DNA of 64,000 nt from Gilvimarinus polysaccharolyticus (GTDB taxonomy: Bacteria > Pseudomonadota > Gammaproteobacteria > Pseudomonadales > Cellvibrionaceae). The notes beneath the pieces were generated by a model. The model saw nothing but the letters and a program-made list of their open reading frames with translations, was not told where the DNA came from and ran no database searches. Every line of letters starts with the position of its first letter. The stretch's first letter is position 1. A program made the position numbers and the translations under genes. Positions 40,338 through 49,407 of the stretch are shown here, one piece after another. Location: assembly GCF_001187555.1 (NCBI RefSeq), contig NZ_LFIJ01000001.1, positions 272,159-336,158 on the forward strand. The letters are read 5' to 3'.

Positions 40338-40608
40338 AGGGTTACAACTCATAATTCGTTATCATCGCAGCGTCATTGGGCGCAAAAGGGTTGTTTTAAA
40401 ACATTCTAAGCAAAAGCCAAATAGAACAAAGTGAGCGAAAAAGCGCAATTCATAGTAAATAAGTACGCACTTTGGCCAAGTTCGTTGTTCTTGGGTTAAG
40501 CTGATCGTTTTTATACAGTCGCCAAGCCCGCTATTTAAACACAGTCGAGCGCCAAGCCAAAGTGGGCAGGGTACGACAAAATCCGTAAAACTGGGAGCCA
40601 GGTTGGGA

Positions 40609-41562
40609 ATGACCGAAACCATAGAACACAGCGCCACTATCTCTGTACAAATGCAGGGGCTGCGCTTAGACCAAGCAGCTGCAGCCTTGTTCCCTGATTA
40701 TTCGAGGGCACGTCTGCAAAGTTGGATTATCGCGGGGCAATTGACGTTAGATGATCGCCAAGTGCGTCCGCGTCACAAGTTAATAGGTGGCGAGCAACTT
40801 AAGCTTAAAGCTGAGCTTACCCCCGAGGGTGAGTGGGGCCCTGAGAATATACCGATTGATATCGTCTTTGAGGACGAGAGCCTGATGGTGGTGAATAAAG
40901 CTGCGGGTATGGTGGTACACCCCGCTGCAGGTAATTATACCGGCACCTTGGTTAATGCACTGTTGCATTACTGCCCAGCCCAAGCAAACTTGCCCCGAGC
41001 GGGGATTGTGCACCGGCTGGATAAGGACACCAGTGGGTTAATGGTAGTGGCAAAAACGCTTGCTGCCCACGCCAACCTAGTGATGCAGTTACAGGCGCGC
41101 ACAGTCAGTCGCGAGTATGAAGCGCTAGCCTGTGGTGACATGACCGGCGGTGGTAAAGTCGACGCGCCGATCAATAGGCACCCACGTTTACGCAAGCAAA
41201 TGGCAGTAGTAGCCCACGGCGGTAAAGAGGCTGTAACTCATTATCGGCTAGTGGCGCGTTTGGGCGGCTACACGCATCTACGGCTAAAACTAGAAACCGG
41301 CCGCACTCACCAGATTCGAGTGCATATGGCGCATATCCGTCACCCGTTACTAGGTGATCCGGTTTATGGTAAACGTCCTAGTAAGCTGCACACGTTAGCG
41401 CGTGAACTTGCCACAACCATTAAGGATTTTCCGCGGCAAGCATTGCATGCCGCTCAATTAGGGTTGGATCATCCCGCCACTGGTGAATATATGCAGTGGC
41501 AAGCACCATTGCCGGATGATATGGCACAACTACTGTACGCACTGCATCATCGAGATGAGTAA
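40609..41562 (+). CDS. rluD: 23S rRNA pseudouridine synthase RluD
   Basis: Makes pseudouridines 1911, 1915 and 1917 in helix 69 of 23S rRNA; RlmH, encoded at 6.6 kb, methylates pseudouridine 1915. The 317-residue protein has an N-terminal S4 RNA-binding domain (LRLDQAAAALFPDYSRARLQSWI), the catalytic motif GIVHRLDKDTSGLMVVAKT, then ETGRTHQIRVHMAHIRHPLLGDPVYG. ATG 40609 was chosen with AGG 6 bases upstream. Overlaps pgeF by 8 bp. Confidence 0.96.
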   Translation: MTETIEHSATISVQMQGLRLDQAAAALFPDYSRARLQSWIIAGQLTLDDRQVRPRHKLIGGEQLKLKAELTPEGEWGPENIPIDIVFEDESLMVVNKAAGMVVHPAAGNYTGTLVNALLHYCPAQANLPRAGIVHRLDKDTSGLMVVAKTLAAHANLVMQLQARTVSREYEALACGDMTGGGKVDAPINRHPRLRKQMAVVAHGGKEAVTHYRLVARLGGYTHLRLKLETGRTHQIRVHMAHIRHPLLGDPVYGKRPSKLHTLARELATTIKDFPRQALHAAQLGLDHPATGEYMQWQAPLPDDMAQLLYALHHRDE

Positions 41563-42373
41563 TTTGCTACCTAATCATTATATTGTTCCCGATTGGCCCG
41601 CTCCAGCCAACGTGCGAGCCGTCGCCACAACGCGTCTAAGTGGCGTTAGTGAAGGAGGGGCTAACGGCGATGGTTACGCCAGCTTCAACCTTGCCACCCA
41701 TGTTGGCGACAACCCTAATGCTGTGGCAACTAACCGGCAGAGATTAAAAACCGAGTTGGCATTAAGCGCAGAGCCCCAATGGCTAGAGCAAGTGCACGGC
41801 ATTAAGGTTGTTGACGCCGTCGCTGATGGACTGATGCGCACCGCCGATGGCGCCACTACCACACAGCGTGGCTTACCGTGTGCCGTGTTAACCGCCGATT
41901 GCTTGCCAATTTTACTGTGTGATCGCGCAGGCACCCAAGTGGCGGCAGTACACGCCGGCTGGCGCTCGTTAGCCGCTGGTATCGTACCGCGTGCATTGGC
42001 GCGCTTTAACGCCCCACCAGAGCAGCTGATGGCGTGGTTGGGGCCTGCTATATCAGCCCAGCACTTTGAGGTGGGGGTTGATGTATTAGAGGCATTCTTT
42101 GATACCGCCGGCAGTGTTGCGCACAGTGATGCGATTGCCGCCGCTATGCGTCCGGGGAGTCGGCCGATGCACTTCTATGCAGATTTACCACAATTGGCGC
42201 GTGCCGCATTATCTGAAAATGGCGTGACTTCTGTTTATTGTGGCGCAGCGGGTAACATGGGAGTGAGTAATGACAGTATGTGTACTTATGCCAATACTCG
42301 CTTTTACTCGTATCGCCGTGACGGTCAAGCCAGTGGCCGTATGGCAAGCCTTGTTTGGTTGACAGACTCTTAG
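41555..42373 (+). CDS. pgeF: YfiH/PgeF family protein (DUF152, purine phosphorylase/editing factor)
   Basis: A 272-residue cytoplasmic protein of the YfiH family. These proteins were reported as multicopper polyphenol oxidases, later as purine nucleoside phosphorylases and as a factor preventing L-Ser misincorporation into peptidoglycan. Seen here: LATHVGDNPNAVATNRQRL, WLEQVHGIKVVDA, LTADCLPILLCD, VAAVHAGWRSLAAGIV with the metal-site Cys and His residues, and LGPAISAQHFEVG. ATG 41555 overlaps the rluD stop by 8 bp; this rluD-yfiH pair is conserved. Confidence 0.93.
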   Translation: MSNLLPNHYIVPDWPAPANVRAVATTRLSGVSEGGANGDGYASFNLATHVGDNPNAVATNRQRLKTELALSAEPQWLEQVHGIKVVDAVADGLMRTADGATTTQRGLPCAVLTADCLPILLCDRAGTQVAAVHAGWRSLAAGIVPRALARFNAPPEQLMAWLGPAISAQHFEVGVDVLEAFFDTAGSVAHSDAIAAAMRPGSRPMHFYADLPQLARAALSENGVTSVYCGAAGNMGVSNDSMCTYANTRFYSYRRDGQASGRMASLVWLTDS

Positions 42374-42630
42374 CCGAGCCAAGTCGCTTAGATATGGAGC
42401 GGGTGTCGAAGCCCGTTCACCCTGCTACAAGTCGTATAGGTTTTAAGTCATTTTACCAAAAGCGGTGTTTTATTTAGCGTATAGGTATTGGCAATCAAGT
42501 ACATTACGTCGTGTATAGCTCATTGTGCTAAAGGCGCTTGTCTTTGTGCGACACCAAAAGCTGTGAATAAGAGCACGTGGCTTACAGTTTATTTATGTAT
42601 TGTGTCTGTTTTTTAATCTGGAGATCCACC

Positions 42631-43197
42631 ATGAAATTATTGTTGCGCTTGGGGTTGTTAGGTGTTGTTTTCACTTGCTTAACCACGCATGCCAATCCGT
42701 ACCAAGAAACGGTTGATACTTTTAAGTCTTCGCCGCAAGTGGCGGAGTTTTTTCAAACAGCATACGGTTATGCTATTTTCCCCTCGATAGGTAAAGGCGG
42801 TATCGGCATAGGCGGAGCGCACGGTAAAGGTCGAGTGTTTCGTAATGGGCAAATGACTGGAAGCACTAGTATGACTCAGCTAACGATTGGTTTTTTGTTG
42901 GGTGGTCAAGTGTTTAGTGAGATTATCTTTTTTGAAAATAAATCCAGTTACGATCATTTTGTTCAGGGTGAATTCGAATTTGGCGCGCAAGCCAGTGCCG
43001 TTGCCATAACGGCCAGTGCCAATGCAAAAGTAGGCACTACAGGTATGGCCGCTGGTGCGTCAGGCGTGTCCGATAAGGCAGGCAAACAAATGGCAACATA
43101 CAATGCCGGTACAGCTGTATTCACTCATGCGAAGGGCGGTTTTATGTTTGAGGCGGCGTTGGCTGGTCAAAAATTCACGTATGAACCGATACAGTAA
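42631..43197 (+). CDS. SYLF-domain (YSC84-like) lipid-binding protein
   Basis: A 188-residue exported protein: signal peptide MKLLLRLGLLGVVFTCLTTHA, then the SYLF domain (FQTAYGYAIFPSIGKGGIGIGGAHGKGRVFRNGQMTGSTSMTQLTIGFLLGGQVFSEIIFFENKSSY, ending TYNAGTAVFTHAKGGFMFEAALAGQKFTYEP). SYLF domains bind phosphoinositides in eukaryotes; the bacterial role is not known. GGAGATCC lies just before ATG 42631. It has its own 257-bp upstream gap and a terminator behind it, so it looks monocistronic. Confidence 0.9.
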   Translation: MKLLLRLGLLGVVFTCLTTHANPYQETVDTFKSSPQVAEFFQTAYGYAIFPSIGKGGIGIGGAHGKGRVFRNGQMTGSTSMTQLTIGFLLGGQVFSEIIFFENKSSYDHFVQGEFEFGAQASAVAITASANAKVGTTGMAAGASGVSDKAGKQMATYNAGTAVFTHAKGGFMFEAALAGQKFTYEPIQ

Positions 43198-43223
43198 TCT
43201 TTATAGCTGTTTTAAAGACAAAT

Positions 43224-43251
43224 AAAAAAGGCCGCAAATGCGGCCTTTTTT
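43224..43251. terminator. Bidirectional terminator after the SYLF gene
   Basis: GGCCGC (43230-43235) and GCGGCC (43240-43245) with loop AAAT, flanked by A6 and T6. It lies between the convergent SYLF gene and the large secreted-protein gene and can serve both. Confidence 0.92.
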
Positions 43252-43262
43252 ATTTGTCGGTA

Positions 43263-46200
43263 CTAATTGGCGCGATTAGGTCTTCGTTTTTTAACGGCTA
43301 AGCGTGCTCGGTAGCGCAGTGTCATAAGGCACAGGCCTAATGCGGTTAACAAAAGTGCCCAAGGATTGTTGATCGGTAGTGACGTGCCGCCAGCGGCTGC
43401 GCCACCAACGCCAATAGGGTCGACCAGCATGCCATCGACATCAGTGCTATCGCCTAGGCTACCATCGACCAACGCAAAATGAATATATTCATCCGCCTTA
43501 TTAATAGTAACGCCGGGAGGGGTATACCAAGTTGCAGGGCCGGCAAAATTAGGCGCTTGAGGCCCGTATTTACTGACAAGGGTAGCTTGGTTTATGTGTC
43601 CGCCGGGTAGGTGCAACTCAATCGAAGAGCTTGCGCAAGTTATCGCAAAGTCTGCTAAACCGTCAGGATAGAGGGCATCGCTTCCACCTAGGCTCGAGGC
43701 GCTGACCATGGTAAATCGATCAAGGGTGCATCCAGCATCAAATACCAGCGAGACAGGTAATCCAGTAACGGGGCTGATAATGCTCGCCACATTGGCTTGG
43801 ATTGCATCGAGAATTCCATCTTGGTTGACGTCGCCAAGAGGCCCTTCATCGGCCGTTAAGAGTCCATCTCCATCGGGATCGGTTTCGATAGCATTAGATA
43901 AGGTTAGATCGCGCGCAATTCCAGGTTGATACACGCTTAGCAAGACTTGTGCGCCAGTGTCTGAGTAAGTGCTTCCAGTGAGAGTGTATTGCACGGGGGT
44001 ACTTGCGGTGTGGTATAGCTGTGCTGTGGCGGATGCTGGAACTGTCGTATTTACGGTAAAGCTGCAACTGGTGTTTGCTGCAAGACTCGCATTACTTAAC
44101 TGTACTGTGCGGTTACCACTAATGATATTTACGCTGGAGCCGATGCCGCAGGCTGGATCTGGCGTGACGGGGAGGCTGGCGGTCATTCCCGGTAGTAACG
44201 TGTTTAGATCCAGTGAAAGGCTGATATTGCTCAGCGGTTCGCTGCCGCTCGGATTCGTCAGAGTAAATTGCACTGTGGCGGTGTCGCTTGCTACATAAGG
44301 CATATCGAGAAAGGTGATCTCGGTGTTGATTCCCGGAAGCGTTATAGCACTGGCTGTTAACAGACTTTCGGTGGCATAACTTGCCGATGTGGCCGTTACT
44401 ATGGTTTCTCCAAAAGCATAGGTTCCGGGGGGCGAGTTGCTGGGGATAATGGCATCCACAGTAAAGCGGCAGCTTTCATTGCCAGCTAATGTTGCACCAC
44501 TCAACATTAATACACTGCTACCTGTTAGCGATCCGTTACACGCACTGGATGGCACATTGATAGCTGTTAAGCCTGGCATGACAGCATCAAGACTTAGAGA
44601 AAAGCCAATATTGCTATAAGCATGCTGCACGTCTTGGTCGGGAAGGCTGGTCTCTGCTCCAGAGCCTAAATCAAACGTTAGTTGAATGCTATCGCCGGGG
44701 GCGACGACATCGCTAGAGGGCGTAATCGATGCATGTACACCACTGATAATATTGAGAGTGTTAGGCTCGATTCGTATTGCTTGACCGTCCACGCCATCAC
44801 GGGAAAAGGTAGCGTTATCGCTTCCAGTTGAAAGGTGGTTATCACCGACATTAGGTAAAATATCCATGTCGACATCAAAGCTACAGGAAGAATTTGGGGC
44901 CACAATCAAATTGGTGGCACGTAAGTAATTGTTACCATAGCTATCTACCTGTGAAGAGAATGTCGATGCTCCGCCACACGTGCCATTGGCTGGCAGGTTG
45001 ATGGGATAGCTAAAAACGGCTTGTGGTAGAAACTCGTCAAACTCGATGTTCGTAGCTCCTGCTGACGGACTTGGGTTTGTGAGTGTGAATGTGAGAGTTG
45101 TCGAACCTCCACTGCCGGTGGTGGTGGGTGAGAAGGTTTTGCTAAGCGTCAAGCGATCACTGATCGTAAGGCTTCGAGAGGCTACTGTTGCCGTACTTAC
45201 TACACTGTTGATCGTGGCGCTCGGCGAGCTGATGACCAGTGGATAGTCACCTGCAGTTGCATTGGCCGGTGTGTTAAGTGTTGCTGTTAGCGTACAGCTG
45301 CCTCCTGGTGCTAACTGCGCGCCGCTTAGGTTGAGGCTTTGTGTGCCGGTAAACGATCCTCCACAGTCAGAGGCATCTAAGTTATTTGCAATAAGTCCGG
45401 TAAGGCTCGACTCCAAGTCTACAGTTAAGGTTAAATTGTTGGCAGCAAACTCACGGTTTGTATTGCTCAGTAATAATTCTAAGGTTGTGGTGCTACTGGG
45501 CGTTACAGTGTCGGGCATTAATGCTGGTCGGGCGTGTAAACTTGATGCGGTGCTTGTAATTCCCGTTGCGGAAAATCCTAATTCGATAGAAGGATAGTTG
45601 TTGTTGCTGGCTAGAGCGCTGACTAGTGTAAAGGTGCCTGGCTGATTCACTTGCACTTTGGTGGTGATGGTACAGCTCGCACCCGCTGCTGCGACTTCAA
45701 AACCTGGGTTTGCGATTCCGTTTAGTCTAACGATGAAGTCGTCTTTCTCTGCGGTAAGGGTTTTTGTAGTGTAGCCACAGGTAGTTGTGGACTCATTACT
45801 AGCGGCAAACGTTATCCCTTTAGGTAGTGTATGCGAGAAGTCTAGGCCCACTAATGCGCTGCTGCCGGCACTGTTGTCAACCGTATAGGTGAGCGTTGCC
45901 TGACTGCCGGCGATGAGGGTGTTAGGTGAGGCGGTGAGCGAGACAATGGCTTGTGCTGCTATCGTTAAATCGTCACTGCTCGTGCCTGAGTTACCGCTGC
46001 TACTGGTTAAGTCGCCGCTGGTGTTGGTGAAACTCCCAATGGTCGAGCCAGTAACTAATGCGCTAAAAGTACAACTCTTACCAGCGCCTAAACGACCGCC
46101 GCTCAAGCTAATGGTGTTGCCTCCGTTGGGTGCGCTTGCTTGACCCATACAGCTGTTTTGCAGATCGCTGACATTGGCGACTGAAATACCGGCGGGCAGA

Positions 46201-46382
46201 GTGTTGGTAACGTTTAAGTTGGTTTCGGGCGTCAAACCAGTATTTTCAACAGTAAAGGTTAGACGGCTAAGACCTCCCTGGCCAATAGTCGCGGGGGAAA
46301 AATCTTGGTTAAAATTGGCGGCAATGGCGTTTGGCATCGCACAGACCAAGGCTAAGCCTAATAATCGGTGAAAAAATTTCAT
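43263..46382 (-). CDS. Large secreted DUF11-type repeat protein with C-terminal anchor
   Basis: A 1039-residue exported protein, not recognised as a named gene. Signal peptide ends at AIAA (near residue 22). Then come about seven immunoglobulin-like DUF11-type repeats of roughly 120 residues, each with a strand pattern like TLTFTLTNPSPSAGATNI, a threonine/serine-rich linker and a conserved cysteine in a C-T/S-F/V stretch (NSSCSFDVD, NESCRFTVD, NTSCSFTVN). Residues about 880-990 resemble the choice-of-anchor U domain (LYPDGLADFAIT, WYTPPGVTI, HFALVDGSLGDSTDVDG-MLVDP), followed by an IPTL-type tail: LPINNPWALLLTALGLCLM and a basic end. That combination suggests a surface-anchored adhesin-like protein. 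ATG 46382 was chosen; 46394 is an alternative. It lies 56 bp after the next gene and likely shares its operon. Confidence 0.8.
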   Translation of the reverse strand: MKFFHRLLGLALVCAMPNAIAANFNQDFSPATIGQGGLSRLTFTVENTGLTPETNLNVTNTLPAGISVANVSDLQNSCMGQASAPNGGNTISLSGGRLGAGKSCTFSALVTGSTIGSFTNTSGDLTSSSGNSGTSSDDLTIAAQAIVSLTASPNTLIAGSQATLTYTVDNSAGSSALVGLDFSHTLPKGITFAASNESTTTCGYTTKTLTAEKDDFIVRLNGIANPGFEVAAAGASCTITTKVQVNQPGTFTLVSALASNNNYPSIELGFSATGITSTASSLHARPALMPDTVTPSSTTTLELLLSNTNREFAANNLTLTVDLESSLTGLIANNLDASDCGGSFTGTQSLNLSGAQLAPGGSCTLTATLNTPANATAGDYPLVISSPSATINSVVSTATVASRSLTISDRLTLSKTFSPTTTGSGGSTTLTFTLTNPSPSAGATNIEFDEFLPQAVFSYPINLPANGTCGGASTFSSQVDSYGNNYLRATNLIVAPNSSCSFDVDMDILPNVGDNHLSTGSDNATFSRDGVDGQAIRIEPNTLNIISGVHASITPSSDVVAPGDSIQLTFDLGSGAETSLPDQDVQHAYSNIGFSLSLDAVMPGLTAINVPSSACNGSLTGSSVLMLSGATLAGNESCRFTVDAIIPSNSPPGTYAFGETIVTATSASYATESLLTASAITLPGINTEITFLDMPYVASDTATVQFTLTNPSGSEPLSNISLSLDLNTLLPGMTASLPVTPDPACGIGSSVNIISGNRTVQLSNASLAANTSCSFTVNTTVPASATAQLYHTASTPVQYTLTGSTYSDTGAQVLLSVYQPGIARDLTLSNAIETDPDGDGLLTADEGPLGDVNQDGILDAIQANVASIISPVTGLPVSLVFDAGCTLDRFTMVSASSLGGSDALYPDGLADFAITCASSSIELHLPGGHINQATLVSKYGPQAPNFAGPATWYTPPGVTINKADEYIHFALVDGSLGDSTDVDGMLVDPIGVGGAAAGGTSLPINNPWALLLTALGLCLMTLRYRARLAVKKRRPNRAN

Positions 46383-46438
46383 AGTGTGGCTCATCTCAAA
46401 TTGATCGGAACACATAGAGGTGCGTGTAGCTACGCTAA

Positions 46439-47278
46439 TTAATTAGCCGTTTCTAGTTGCACTTTTAGCGCGTCGATTTGAGATTGTTGCTGCAAAGTGT
46501 AGAGGGTTAACTCTTCTACTTTTTGCAGTAATTGGACTTGAAATTCGGTCATGTTTAAGCCGTTAGCGCCAACTTCTGAAGCGGAGGGTATGCCGGGTAG
46601 ATGGCGCTCGGTATGCAAATATTGCTGCAATTGCGCTAATGGCATCAGCGGGTAATCACTGGCAAACACGTAATCTGGAAACGTGGAGCCTGGGGTGCTG
46701 GCGGTAACGCTACCGGCGACGGTCAGATCGCCATTAGCGGCAATGCTGGCGACTTCGGTATTATCGATGGCAATCTTTAAGCCGTCTTCGTTGACGATGA
46801 TATCCCATACGGTGGCTGGGAAGCCTTGTTCGGTCGATTGTTCAAGTCGAATGGCGGGGGAGTTACCGCTGGTTATATGAAGCGTTTGCTCTGGCGCATT
46901 GGTACCGATACCTACGGCGCCGGAATTATCGATAAATAGCGATGATTCGGGAGCCCCGCCCATAACGGTAAAAACTTCTTGGGATGTGGTGGCGTTCTCA
47001 ATGGTGAAGTGGTTGCGACCACCGTTGGTGGTGTCGTTGGCTATTAGGCGCCAATCGGTCGACGGGAAACTGGCGCTGGCACTTGTATCGTTAAACAAAA
47101 TTCGCAGGTTGTTTTCTTTAATTCTTACTGTGTCAAAATTAAAGGCTTCCCCGTTTACACAGTCTACCCCGACACAGAGGCTGCCATCGATGATCGCGTC
47201 ATCGAGCGTGACTTGATCGGCGTATACGGTGGTACTGAATAACATGGCAGATGCGAGTAATAAGAGTGAACGATTCAT
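46439..47278 (-). CDS. Secreted protein with tail-fibre/S74-like C-terminus
   Basis: A 279-residue exported protein (signal ends TVYA, near residue 20). The middle repeats strand patterns of beta-helical fibre proteins: WRLIANDTTNGGRNHFTIENAT, SLFIDNSGAVGIGTNAPEQTLHI and IAANGDLTVAGSV. The end, PDYVFASDYPLMPLAQLQQYLHTERHLPGIPSASEVGANGLNMTEFQVQLLQKVEELTLYTLQQQ, matches the C-terminal module common in Bacteroidetes fibre-like proteins, related in layout to the S74 trimerising chaperone, here ending in a coiled coil. The role is unknown; trimerisation is likely. First gene of an operon with the large repeat protein downstream. A CRP-like site lies 56 bp upstream of the start. Confidence 0.75.
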   Translation of the reverse strand: MNRSLLLLASAMLFSTTVYADQVTLDDAIIDGSLCVGVDCVNGEAFNFDTVRIKENNLRILFNDTSASASFPSTDWRLIANDTTNGGRNHFTIENATTSQEVFTVMGGAPESSLFIDNSGAVGIGTNAPEQTLHITSGNSPAIRLEQSTEQGFPATVWDIIVNEDGLKIAIDNTEVASIAANGDLTVAGSVTASTPGSTFPDYVFASDYPLMPLAQLQQYLHTERHLPGIPSASEVGANGLNMTEFQVQLLQKVEELTLYTLQQQSQIDALKVQLETAN

Positions 47279-47333
47279 GATGAAGCCCCAAGAGTTAATT
47301 TTTGTTTGAATGGTGTGCAGTTTACTCGCTTTT

Positions 47334-47349
47334 TGTGGTATGCATCACA
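47334..47349 (-). promoter_or_regulatory. CRP/Vfr-like site upstream of the secreted-protein operon
   Basis: TGTGG-TATGCA-TCACA matches the CRP consensus TGTGA-N6-TCACA at nine of ten fixed positions and is embedded in A/T tracts (TTTTTGTG and CACAAAAA arms, 47330-47353). Its centre is about 63 bp upstream of the 47278 start codon. The TetR gene on the other strand starts 162 bp away. Confidence 0.55.
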
Positions 47350-47456
47350 AAAAAATTGCGGCTATTTCTAATAATAAGCTTTACCAGATGCGTAATCGGC
47401 TGCCGTAGACGTGAATCGGGGGAGTTTAAGCTAAAGCGCTATTTACCTTATGTCGC

Positions 47457-47496
47457 AACAGGTATAAAGTGAACGTTTGTTCATTTTATACCTGTT
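47457..47496. promoter_or_regulatory. 40-bp palindrome, probable TetR operator
   Basis: An imperfect palindrome of 40 bp with 17 of 20 positions paired: arms AACAGGTATAAA and TTTATACCTGTT flank TGAACGTTTGTTCA. It ends 14 bp before the TetR start codon, the right place for autorepression. The 14-bp centre recurs, with one change, upstream of the RND adaptor gene at 48154-48167. Confidence 0.75.
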
Positions 47497-47510
47497 CAGG
47501 GTTGGGTTGT

Positions 47511-48101
47511 ATGTCTCAATGTGATTTAACCGGTAAAGCCGTCGATAAGCGTCGCGCCATTCTTGATGCGACTTTAAGTCTGTTGTCGGAGCGTGGCTTT
47601 CATGGGTTTTCTATAAAGCAACTAGCTGAGCGCGCAGGTGTTGCGGCAGGGACTATCTATCTTTACTTTAAAGATCGCGATGACCTAATTGGTAAGTTGC
47701 ATGACGATGTGATCCGCGAGATCGCGGCCAATGCATTTGCAGAGCATGATACTAGTGAACCATTGGCCGATCAGTTACGGTTAATTTTACGGAATGTTTG
47801 GCGTTTTGGCATGGTACGTCCCAACGCCATGCTTACTAAGGGTCAGTTTGATCACTTGCCGCCAGATATCTTGCGCAGCCGCCGCGATGCTGCCCATGAA
47901 GTATTTCTACCGTTTCTAACGCTGCTTAATAGTGGCCGCACAAGTGGTCAGATTAAAGACTTACCTGATGAGGTGTTAGTCGCTCTGTGCTTCGACCCGC
48001 TGTGCTCTATGATTAGTCAGCATCATTTAAACCTTATCCGTATTACCGACGCCGAGCTTGAGCGAATACTCGATGCTACCTGGGATGCGATTTCCAGCTA
48101 G
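47511..48101 (+). CDS. TetR-family transcriptional regulator of the RND pump
   Basis: A 196-residue one-component repressor. The N-terminal helix-turn-helix shows KRRAILDATLSLLSERGFHGFSIKQLAERAGVAAGTIYLYFKDRDDLIGKL, the canonical TetR pattern; the rest is the variable ligand-binding helical domain. ATG 47511 is preferred; the frame opens earlier at 47469 but inside the operator palindrome. It faces the same way as the downstream acrAB-type genes, 141 bp apart, and shares an operator core with them, so it very probably represses itself and the pump and releases on binding a pump substrate. Confidence 0.9.
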   Translation: MSQCDLTGKAVDKRRAILDATLSLLSERGFHGFSIKQLAERAGVAAGTIYLYFKDRDDLIGKLHDDVIREIAANAFAEHDTSEPLADQLRLILRNVWRFGMVRPNAMLTKGQFDHLPPDILRSRRDAAHEVFLPFLTLLNSGRTSGQIKDLPDEVLVALCFDPLCSMISQHHLNLIRITDAELERILDATWDAISS

Positions 48102-48121
48102 CGCTGCAAAGAAACGTCAAG

Positions 48122-48142
48122 CTTACGCCTTGAGGGCGTAAG
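48122..48142 (+). other. Hairpin after the TetR gene
   Basis: CTTACGCC (48122-48129) and GGCGTAAG (48135-48142) form a perfect 8-bp stem with a 5-base loop, 20 bp after the TetR stop. There is no T-run, so termination would be inefficient; partial read-through into the pump genes is possible. Confidence 0.5.
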
Positions 48143-48153
48143 TCGCTTGTAAA

Positions 48154-48167
48154 TGAACGTTTATTCA
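48154..48167. promoter_or_regulatory. Probable TetR operator upstream of the RND adaptor
   Basis: TGAACGTTTATTCA differs by one base from TGAACGTTTGTTCA in the centre of the palindrome upstream of the TetR gene. It lies 75 bp before the adaptor start codon. The shared core marks both as sites for the same regulator. Confidence 0.7.
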
Positions 48168-48242
48168 TATTTAATTGCCGCCATGTTAACTGCGTGCTAT
48201 CTGGGCGATATGCCTCGTTTCACGCCATTTAAGGAGTTGTAG

Positions 48243-49403
48243 ATGTCGTCCTTTTTACCGAAAAAATTCCCTTTGTGGGTAATGTTGGTCACGCTGGTTG
48301 GCCTTGCGGCCTGCGAGTCTAAATCACCTGATGGTGCGGCCAGTGCGGGTGCACCACCTGCTACCGAAGTAACTGTGGTGACGCTGCAAGAGCAAACGGT
48401 TGCGTTAAGCAATACTTTGCCTGGCCGCACAGTTGCCTATCGTAAGGCTGAGGTACGTCCACAGGTTACGGGTATTTTACAAAAACGATTATTTACTGAA
48501 GGTGCCCTTGTTGCAGAGGGGCAGCAGTTGTATCAAATAGATGCGGCGCGTTATGAAGCTGCTTTAGCCAATGCCAAAGCAGGATTGGCCCGAGCTAAAG
48601 CCAACCTGACCACGACTCAGGCAAGGGAAAAGCGTTATAAAAATTTGCTCGCCGACAAGGCTGTTAGTCAACAAGAATACGACGATGCTTTATCGGCTTT
48701 TGAGCAGGCTAAGGCCGATGTGGCTGTGAGCGAAGCTTCGGTACAAACGGCTGAGATTGATTTGCGTTACACCAAAGTAATGGCGCCTATTAGTGGGCGT
48801 ATTGGTACGTCGGCGGTTACCGAAGGTGCTTTGGTGTCTGCAGGGCAGGCAACTGTTTTGGCGACCATCCAGCAACTCGACCCCATTTATGTGGATATGT
48901 CGGAATCAGCCGCCCGCGTGTTAGAGATGCGCCGGCAGTTGATGAGCGGGCGTGTTTCTCAGGAGCAGCAGCCTAAAGTCGTCTTAAACCTTGAAGGTGG
49001 CAACCAGTACGAGCATGAAGGTGAGTTGCAGTTTTCCGACGTAAGTGTTAACGAAACCACCGGTACGATTGTGTTGCGTGCCTTGTTTCCTAACCCCGAC
49101 GCATTGCTTCTGCCCGGCATGTTTGTGCGAGCTACCGTTGATGAAGGCAAGCGTGACAGTACGGTATTGGTTCCTCAGCGTGGTGTAACACGTGATCGCG
49201 AAGGCAATGCTACCGCTTTGGTTGTGAATGCCGAGAGCAAAGTGGAAGTGCGCGAAATAAATGCAAGCCGCGCGGTTGGTAGTGATTGGCTGGTTGAGAG
49301 TGGTCTGGCCGCAGGCGATCAAGTGATAGTGACAGGTTTGCAAAAAGTTCGCCCCGGTGCGCCGGTTAAAGCCGTTGAAGCGGGTAGCGCTGAGGGAGAG
49401 TAA
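48243..49403 (+). CDS. RND efflux periplasmic adaptor (AcrA/MexA type)
   Basis: A 386-residue membrane fusion protein with a lipoprotein signal (lipobox LAAC, Cys near residue 22). Order: lipoyl half ([41 protein letters not shown]), coiled-coil hairpin ([42 protein letters not shown]), the second lipoyl half ([22 protein letters not shown]), beta-barrel and membrane-proximal domains. AAGGAG lies 6 bases before ATG 48243. Partner of the downstream permease (4 bp apart). No TolC-type outer channel gene is in this cluster, so it must use one encoded elsewhere. Confidence 0.94.
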   Translation: MSSFLPKKFPLWVMLVTLVGLAACESKSPDGAASAGAPPATEVTVVTLQEQTVALSNTLPGRTVAYRKAEVRPQVTGILQKRLFTEGALVAEGQQLYQIDAARYEAALANAKAGLARAKANLTTTQAREKRYKNLLADKAVSQQEYDDALSAFEQAKADVAVSEASVQTAEIDLRYTKVMAPISGRIGTSAVTEGALVSAGQATVLATIQQLDPIYVDMSESAARVLEMRRQLMSGRVSQEQQPKVVLNLEGGNQYEHEGELQFSDVSVNETTGTIVLRALFPNPDALLLPGMFVRATVDEGKRDSTVLVPQRGVTRDREGNATALVVNAESKVEVREINASRAVGSDWLVESGLAAGDQVIVTGLQKVRPGAPVKAVEAGSAEGE

Positions 49404-49407
49404 TACC

